A model generated the notes under the pieces. The model was not told the DNA's origin, made no database searches, and saw nothing but the letters and a program-made list of their open reading frames with translations. DNA of 7,712 nucleotides, taken from assembly GCA_002480935.1 (NCBI GenBank), contig DLDC01000059.1:1714-9425 (forward strand). Direction: 5' to 3'. Positions 1 to 4,936 of this stretch are shown here, piece after piece (position 1 is the stretch's first letter; each line of letters opens with the position of its first letter). This DNA is from Prevotella sp. UBA7782 (GTDB lineage: Bacteria > Bacteroidota > Bacteroidia > Bacteroidales > Bacteroidaceae). The translations under genes and the position numbers were made by a program.

Positions 1-132
1 GATGCCCTTTACTGGGATTTCCGTAGTGCTGCCAAACATGCACAAGATGATCCTTGGAATGTGTATGGCCCATGGAGATATATCAGTTCAATGCGTTATT
101 ATGGCCATCCGGTTCGTGCCGTCCGTCCTTAG
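1..132 (+). CDS. C-terminal fragment of a Bacteroidetes surface protein (FISUMP/DUF1566-like tail), 5' end outside window
   Basis: Reading frame 1 is open from the first base and stops at TAG 130-132, giving 43 residues of a protein that begins upstream of the window. The fragment contains LYWDFRSAAKH and ends SMRYYGHPVRAVRP. Many Bacteroidetes exported proteins of the Fibrobacter succinogenes major paralogous (FISUMP) / DUF1566 type, related to the formylglycine-generating-enzyme fold, end with a similar '(R/Y)-x-G-(F/Y/H)-x-VR-x-VR' strand, so this is probably the last strand of such a domain. That assignment rests on the tail only. The function of the full protein cannot be judged. The gene is followed 20 bp later by a strong terminator, so it is probably the last gene of its transcript and separate from the genes downstream. 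Confidence 0.7.
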   Translation, partial: DALYWDFRSAAKHAQDDPWNVYGPWRYISSMRYYGHPVRAVRP

Positions 133-151
133 CCCTATTCAATAAGTGAAT

Positions 152-189
152 ATGTGCCAGATGTTATTTGAAAGCACTGGCACATTTTT
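152..189 (+). terminator. Rho-independent terminator of the upstream gene
   Basis: A perfect 9-bp inverted repeat (ATGTGCCAG at 152-160 and CTGGCACAT at 177-185) encloses a 16-nt loop and runs straight into a T tract (185-189). It lies 20 bp after the stop codon of the upstream fragment and 31 bp before the next start. It should end transcription of the upstream gene and separate it from the adhesin-like gene pair. The loop is longer than usual, but the stem and T run are clear. Confidence 0.8.
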
Positions 190-195
190 GATTTG
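167..195 (+). promoter_or_regulatory. Weak candidate Bacteroidales-type promoter for the 1550-aa gene
   Basis: Bacteroidales housekeeping promoters use a -33 TTTG and a -7 TAnnTTTG. Here TTGATTTG (188-195) matches the -7 box with one mismatch, and TTTG (167-170) lies 17 bp upstream, slightly shorter than the usual spacing of about 19-21 bp. It would start transcription near 200-205 and leave a short leader before ATG 220. The boxes overlap the terminator of the previous gene, which is possible but weakens the call. Some promoter is expected in this 87-bp gap because the terminator stops read-through. Confidence 0.25.
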
Positions 196-219
196 TAGTA
201 CATATAAATAAAACATCTG

Positions 220-3200
220 ATGAAAACTTTTCTACTTTCAAATATTGTCGGAGCCATCGCCTTTTTGACAGTTGCAACAGCAGGCGCACAGACTTTTGCA
301 CCTCGTGCTCTGCCCTCCCAGCAAACGTTGAGCACTGCCCGGCAGCAGAAACTGCTCAACGAATACCGGGTAAGCCATCCGCTGGACCGCGGAAGGATGG
401 TTGTGCCGCAGCGGCAGAGCAACGCTGTTATGGGCCTCAAGCAAAACAGACGGCCTGTTGACACGCAGCTAAAGACGGCTGCGGGCAACACCATCTGGGG
501 CAATGTGATGTATATGGACGAGTGGTCGGTCATGCAGACGTGGCCATACGGCTATTATGCCTTTCAGCCTGTAGCGTCGCCACAGTTCAACCTGCTCTAC
601 CAGCAAGAGCGAGGGTATGCAAACAATGGCGTGGGCTATTATGACGGACATCTCTATCAGTTGTCTATGGACGATAAGTTTAAGTCTGTCAACATCTGTT
701 CTGAGGTTCTCTACGACTTCGATACATCTACGTGGACAAGAAGCAACGACACCATTGCGCGCGATTCCTCGCAGTTGCGCTATGAACTGATGGCCCTTGA
801 GACTGCGCAGGGTCCTGATGGCACGGTATACGGACAGTTTTATTCGCATGACGGAAAGCGTATGGAGTGGGGTACTATCGATTATCGCACGCTGACACGC
901 ACCACCTTTGGGCAGTGCACTCGCACGTATGTGGCCCTCGGCGTGACCAAGCAGCACGAGCTGTATGGCGTAGCTGCCGATGGCAACCTCTATAAAATAA
1001 GTACCACGGACGGTACAGAAACCCTCGTAGGCAATACCGGATTGACCGTAACGGCCAACGGTGGATATTATTATCAGTCGGGTGAGATAGACCCCAAAGA
1101 CAATACTTTCTATTGGGCGGCAGTGCTTCCTGATGGCGAAGGAATTAAGACCGGCCTCTATACGGTGAACCTTCAAACCGGAACGGCTACGAAAATAGGT
1201 GATTATACGGGACAGATTCTCGGCATGATCATACCTCACGACAATGCTGAAGATGATGCACCGGAGGCAGTGAGCGACTTGGCGGTGAGCTTCACGGCAC
1301 CTAGTCTTACGGGAACAGTGTCGTTCACCGTCCCCTCACGGACGTTTGCAGGCTCAGCACTCAGCGGAGAGGTGAGCTATGATGTTACAGCCAACGGGCT
1401 GACTGTGGCCTCGGGAACGGCTCAGGCAGGCGAAAAGGTGAGCAAGGAGGTCACTTTGCCCAAGAGTGGAGAATATTCTTTCGTCGTTACTACATCCACA
1501 TCGGCCGGCGCTTCGCCTAAAGCTTCGGCCTTGCAACTTGTGGGTTACGATATTCCTGACGTGCCGGCGAACGTCAGTGCCACGCATACGGGCAATGAGG
1601 CTACCATCAGTTGGAAGGCTCCCACAAAGGGATTGAACAATGGTTATATGGGCGAGCTGACCTATGACGTTGTTCGTGTAAACGGAACAAAGCAATCGTC
1701 GACAACCGTAGCTGCCGCAACAACAGCTACATCCGTGACCGACCAACTGCCGGAAGATGCTGATATGGGATATTATTACTATACTGTCACTGCGCATAAT
1801 GGCGACCAGGTGAGTGCTACTGCAACGTCTAACGGCTTTACATTCGGCTCGGCCATCACGCCGGATTGGCATACGGAGTTCGGCACACAGGCCGACTTCG
1901 GGCTCTTCACCGTGGTGGATGCCAACAAAGATAAGAGAACTTGGCGCTATGACGAGGCTGATAAGGCTGCCATGTCAAACTATAGCTCGACTAACGGTAA
2001 TGACGACTGGCTCTTCACACCCGGCTTCCGCCTCAGTCCTGACTACACCTATAAGTTTATATATAAGGTGCGCAATGTTTATGAAGGCTATCCTAACAGT
2101 CTTGAAGTGAGATGGGGAACCGACACCACAGCGGCTGCCATGACGTCTACGCTGCTTGCCACCACTACGCCAACGGCACAATGGAAGGTTTATGAGCATG
2201 AGGTTACGCCGTCGGTAAGTGGCATTTATTACTTCGGCTTCCACGATAATACGGCTCAACGCGACCAGTATGCCTTACAGCTGGACAGTGTGGCCATCGT
2301 AAAGAGCGCGGCCCTGACGGCTCCGGACTCGGTAACTATGCTGAGCATAGTACCCGGTGAGAATGGAGCAAGCACGGCCAAGGTGACCTTTAAGCTGCCT
2401 GTCAAGAACATAAATGGCAGCAAGCCGAGCAAGACAAAGAGCATAACAAAGATTGTAGTGAAGCGCGACGGAGAGATATTCAAGAGTTATCCCAAGGCTG
2501 GAGCAACAACTACATATAGTTATGGAGCAAAGTTTGATGCCGGAACAGATAAGAATATTCCTTCAGGATGGCATACCTACACCGTTGTATGCTCAAATGC
2601 TGAGGGCGAAGGGCGTGAAGCTTCCAAGCGGGTATATATAGGCTTGGATGCGCCCAAGGCTCCGACAGGTCTTAAACTGCATGACGACTCTACGCATATC
2701 ACGGCTACATGGGACGCGTTTACCGGCAAGGGAGCCAATGGCGCTTACCTCGAACCGACTGATATTGCCGTTAGTTTCTTCAATCACTACGAGAATTACT
2801 ATGGCCAGCAGGTCGTTGGCGACTCGCTAACGTCTAGCGCTAAAGGCGCGACATCGCTCGTCCTGCCTCAGAATCCTGAGACATCCATCAACCGAGGGGC
2901 GCAAGGACTCTATTATTTAGCAGCCCGTGCCGATGGAAGTATGGGCAAGAGCGCGTTTGTTTTCACCCCTTCGGTGGTAGTAGGACCTACCATTGGTCTT
3001 CCGTTTAGCGAGAGTTTCCATGATGGAAGTGTTGACAATCATTTCATTTGGGTAGAAGGCAACGAGCAATACAATCACCGCTCTAACTCAGCTGCATGGT
3101 ATCTGGAGGAGAATGGCGATGCCGATGGAACGGGAGGTGCTTTGTTCTGGAAACCATATACCGAGACACAGAACTATGTAACAACTGATTATACTGTAGA

Positions 3201-4872
3201 GGCTGGTGATGAGGCCTCGCTGAATATGCCGAAGGTGAGCTTGAAGGGCGCGCAAAATCCGATGCTACTCTTCCAGCTTTATGCCACGAAGAATGATCCC
3301 GGAAAGTTGAAGGTGATGGTTCAGACGCCTGACGGCATAGACCACGACGGCAAGATCATAGACCTTAAGCAGACAGCTCAGGCCGGATGGAGCCGTCAGA
3401 GCCTCAGTCTGAAGGATTATGCCGGCCAACGTTATGTCATTGTGAAGTTCCGTGGCATCAGCGAAGGCGACAGTACAACAGTGGGTATCGACAATATCAG
3501 CATCTATAACCAGCCCTATTATAACCTTGCAGCCACATCCCTGTCGGCTCCTGTTAGTGTTACGGCGGGAGCGGAAGCAACGTTCGGCGTGGGCATACGC
3601 AACACTGGAGTGAACGCCATGTCCGACTATCGCATACTGCTCTTTGCCAATGGTGTACCGGTAGACACGGTTACAGTGAACGAACCACTGGCTTCACTGG
3701 CCGATACGTGCATCAATATGAGGTATATTGTTCCTGTAAAGGTTGCAGACTCTCTGAAGGTTTATGCCACGATAGAGAATAGTAAGGACCTTGACGCTAC
3801 TGACAATACCACGCAAGAAGCCGATGTCATCGTGATGAAGTCGGGCTATGCAGCAGTCAGTGATCTTGCTGCTGCTAAGGACAAAGGTGCTTCTGTGAGC
3901 CTTACTTGGAGCAATCCGGTTATTCCGGAACCGCAGCAGGTCACTGAGGATTTTGAGAGTTATGCTCCCTTCTCACTCTCTTTGGGCGACTGGACGATGA
4001 TAGATGGTGACAAGGGACGTGTCGCGCCCATCTTCAACTCCAACCCCATACCAGTCTATGGAAAGGAGTTCGCATTCACGGCATTTAATCCTAATGCCAT
4101 TGCAAGCGATATCAATGTGCTGCAGATAGCGCCCGGACTCACTCCTCATAGTGGCAATCAGTTTGCTGCTGCCGTATATAGCTATCGCGACGGTGAGGTG
4201 GTGGATGCCGATAACTGGCTCATCTCACCCATACTGTCTGGAAATAGCCAGACAGTGATGTTCTATGTATTCAACATTGCTGTATCTGACGGGGGCACGC
4301 CGACACCTTATACAGAGAAGTTTGATGTGCTTTACTCCACCACCAGCACCGATAGTGCAGCCTTTCATAAGCTGGAGAGTGGTGAGGCCGACGGCATAAA
4401 CCTTCGCAATGTGGCCCCTAACTGGAAAAAGGTTACTGTAAATTTGCCCGAAGGAGCCACATATTTTGCCATTCATCATAACACGATGGCCAACAATACT
4501 TACATCTTTGGTGTGGATGATGTGACCTTCGAAAAGGGTACACTCGGGCAAAACGACTCTATAGTGGGCTTCCGCATCTATCGAGACGGTGAGTATATAG
4601 GCTGTTGCGGTGGCGATACACACGTCTATATAGACCCGAATGGCAGTGAGAAATCTGTTTATACCATAGTGGTTGTCTATGAGGACAAAGACGGACATCG
4701 CTATTTCTCAGGCGTGTCTAACGAGGCTTCACCCTCAGGAGCAACGGCTGTGCAAGCCGTCAATGTCCAAGCAACTGCCGACGAACATGTATATAATTTA
4801 GCCGGGCAGCGGGTATCACGCAGTTATCGTGGTCCTGTTATCTGCAACGGAAGGAAGTTTATACAGAAATAA
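220..4872 (+). CDS. Large secreted multidomain adhesin-like protein (propeller-like N-terminus, FN3, three choice-of-anchor J/cleaved adhesin modules, CARDB-like, export tail)
   Basis: Complete 1550-residue protein. ATG 220 is chosen because it directly precedes a signal peptide (MKTF start, hydrophobic residues 4-22, likely cleavage after AGA-Q near residue 24); the leader is A/T-rich with no Shine-Dalgarno, as usual in Bacteroidales. Approximate layout: 92-345, a beta-propeller-like region with repeated 'LYGV..DG.LYKI..TDG....VG' and 'LYTVNLQTG' turns; 348-444 and 445-541, FN3-like; 545-695, jelly-roll J module; 698-808 and 811-925, FN3-like; 928-1097, second J module; 1101-1205, CARDB-like Ig fold; 1210-1512, an FN3 split by a third J module (1241-1440); 1524-1550, C-terminal tail with VYNLAGQRV and NGRKF. 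These modules are known from gingipain/HagA adhesin regions and other Bacteroidetes surface proteins. No catalytic domain is visible. It is probably exported and binds a host or polymer ligand; the ligand is unknown. Only seven cysteines are present, two of them adjacent (1462-1463). It is probably co-transcribed with the next gene. Confidence 0.9.
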   Translation: MKTFLLSNIVGAIAFLTVATAGAQTFAPRALPSQQTLSTARQQKLLNEYRVSHPLDRGRMVVPQRQSNAVMGLKQNRRPVDTQLKTAAGNTIWGNVMYMDEWSVMQTWPYGYYAFQPVASPQFNLLYQQERGYANNGVGYYDGHLYQLSMDDKFKSVNICSEVLYDFDTSTWTRSNDTIARDSSQLRYELMALETAQGPDGTVYGQFYSHDGKRMEWGTIDYRTLTRTTFGQCTRTYVALGVTKQHELYGVAADGNLYKISTTDGTETLVGNTGLTVTANGGYYYQSGEIDPKDNTFYWAAVLPDGEGIKTGLYTVNLQTGTATKIGDYTGQILGMIIPHDNAEDDAPEAVSDLAVSFTAPSLTGTVSFTVPSRTFAGSALSGEVSYDVTANGLTVASGTAQAGEKVSKEVTLPKSGEYSFVVTTSTSAGASPKASALQLVGYDIPDVPANVSATHTGNEATISWKAPTKGLNNGYMGELTYDVVRVNGTKQSSTTVAAATTATSVTDQLPEDADMGYYYYTVTAHNGDQVSATATSNGFTFGSAITPDWHTEFGTQADFGLFTVVDANKDKRTWRYDEADKAAMSNYSSTNGNDDWLFTPGFRLSPDYTYKFIYKVRNVYEGYPNSLEVRWGTDTTAAAMTSTLLATTTPTAQWKVYEHEVTPSVSGIYYFGFHDNTAQRDQYALQLDSVAIVKSAALTAPDSVTMLSIVPGENGASTAKVTFKLPVKNINGSKPSKTKSITKIVVKRDGEIFKSYPKAGATTTYSYGAKFDAGTDKNIPSGWHTYTVVCSNAEGEGREASKRVYIGLDAPKAPTGLKLHDDSTHITATWDAFTGKGANGAYLEPTDIAVSFFNHYENYYGQQVVGDSLTSSAKGATSLVLPQNPETSINRGAQGLYYLAARADGSMGKSAFVFTPSVVVGPTIGLPFSESFHDGSVDNHFIWVEGNEQYNHRSNSAAWYLEENGDADGTGGALFWKPYTETQNYVTTDYTVEAGDEASLNMPKVSLKGAQNPMLLFQLYATKNDPGKLKVMVQTPDGIDHDGKIIDLKQTAQAGWSRQSLSLKDYAGQRYVIVKFRGISEGDSTTVGIDNISIYNQPYYNLAATSLSAPVSVTAGAEATFGVGIRNTGVNAMSDYRILLFANGVPVDTVTVNEPLASLADTCINMRYIVPVKVADSLKVYATIENSKDLDATDNTTQEADVIVMKSGYAAVSDLAAAKDKGASVSLTWSNPVIPEPQQVTEDFESYAPFSLSLGDWTMIDGDKGRVAPIFNSNPIPVYGKEFAFTAFNPNAIASDINVLQIAPGLTPHSGNQFAAAVYSYRDGEVVDADNWLISPILSGNSQTVMFYVFNIAVSDGGTPTPYTEKFDVLYSTTSTDSAAFHKLESGEADGINLRNVAPNWKKVTVNLPEGATYFAIHHNTMANNTYIFGVDDVTFEKGTLGQNDSIVGFRIYRDGEYIGCCGGDTHVYIDPNGSEKSVYTIVVVYEDKDGHRYFSGVSNEASPSGATAVQAVNVQATADEHVYNLAGQRVSRSYRGPVICNGRKFIQK
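1852..2304 (+). other. First choice-of-anchor J / cleaved-adhesin jelly-roll module (residues ~545-695)
   Basis: The module opens with WHTEFGTQADFGLFTVVD, where an anchor-like aromatic strand is followed by the 'F/W-x-x-x-D-x-D/N-x-D' turn typical of the family. It has the central strand DDWLFTPGF (595-603) and closes with LQLDSVAI (about 688-695). It follows a complete FN3 domain and precedes another, so it lies in series with them and is not nested. Boundaries are by eye. Confidence 0.65.
3001..3510 (+). other. Second, diverged choice-of-anchor J-like jelly-roll module (residues ~928-1097)
   Basis: It opens PFSESFHDG (about 928-936) and closes GIDNISIYN (about 1089-1097), matching the family's first and last strands. 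The central strand is altered: SLNMPKVSL (1000-1008) stands where the other modules have D-x-W-L-x-(S/T)-P. It also contains a longer loop rich in W, N and G (HFIWVEGNEQ, AAWYLEENGDADG). It could instead be called a MAM-like jelly roll. The diverged loops suggest a different ligand from modules one and three. Confidence 0.6.
3847..4755 (+). other. FN3 domain interrupted by a nested J module (residues ~1210-1512)
   Basis: The first FN3 strands (AVSDLAAAKDKGASVSLTWSN, about 1212-1232) end at the conserved Trp. They are followed by the J module: EDFESY opening, DNWLISPIL at 1331-1339, LPEGATYFAIHH at 1409-1420 and GVDDVTFEKG closing near 1431-1440. FN3 then resumes with GFRIYRDGEYIG, Y-x-D and a final YTIVVVYEDKDG...SGVSNEA strand set. 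From memory, gingipain and HagA haemagglutinin regions have the same order: 'VTLKW', cleaved adhesin ending 'DLPAGTKYVAFRH', then 'YTVYRDGTKI'. This is the best family clue in the window. Confidence 0.75.
4789..4869 (+). other. C-terminal export/anchor-like tail of the 1550-aa protein
   Basis: The last 27 residues (1524-1550) contain VYNLAGQRV, a short variable linker, RGPVICNGRKF and a final basic residue after a Gln. Many exported Prevotella and Bacteroides proteins end in a similar 'VYNL-x-GQ-(R/K)-V ... G-(I/V)-x-I-x-NG-(R/K)-K ... K' strand pair. The pattern resembles the end of type IX secretion C-terminal domains but is shorter than the usual 70-80 residue domain. Here it follows the FN3 domain directly. 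Its role in sorting is inferred, not shown. Confidence 0.6.
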
Positions 4873-4936
4873 AGCAGAACAAAGAGAAAGAAAAGTAATG
4901 AACATACTTCATTTTATTAACTCAAACATATAGCTT
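4873..4936 (+). other. 64-bp spacer between the two large genes, no strong terminator
   Basis: The spacer is purine-rich in its first half (4873-4898) and A/T-rich afterwards. It has no GC-rich hairpin with a T tract and no clear TAnnTTTG box; the only inverted repeat is a 6-bp AATGAA/TTCATT stem (4897-4902 and 4908-4913). No Shine-Dalgarno precedes ATG 4937. Read-through from the upstream gene into the downstream one is therefore likely, making them an operon. Confidence 0.5.

Noticed and set aside
469..1239. 256-codon open frame on the minus strand
   Set aside because: It lies wholly inside the 1550-aa gene, has no signal or recognisable domain, and its composition (rich in R, I, H, with scattered motifs) fits an antisense shadow of a well-supported coding frame.
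1354..1872. 172-codon minus-strand open frame with Cys/Ser/Arg-rich sequence
   Set aside because: Low-complexity shadow of the two FN3-like domains on the plus strand; no start context or family resemblance.
4225..4698. 157-codon open frame on the minus strand
   Set aside because: It is antisense to the nested J/FN3 region, whose sense-strand protein matches a known family; no independent support.
4897..4913. Small inverted repeat (AATGAA/TTCATT) in the spacer between the large genes
   Set aside because: Six A/T-rich base pairs with a 5-nt loop and only a short T run are too weak for a convincing terminator.
4898..4933. 11-codon mini-frame (MNILHFINSNI) ending 3 bp before the start of the second large gene
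   Set aside because: It could be read as a leader peptide, but the length is within chance for an A/T-rich spacer, it has no regulatory codon run, and no attenuator hairpin follows.
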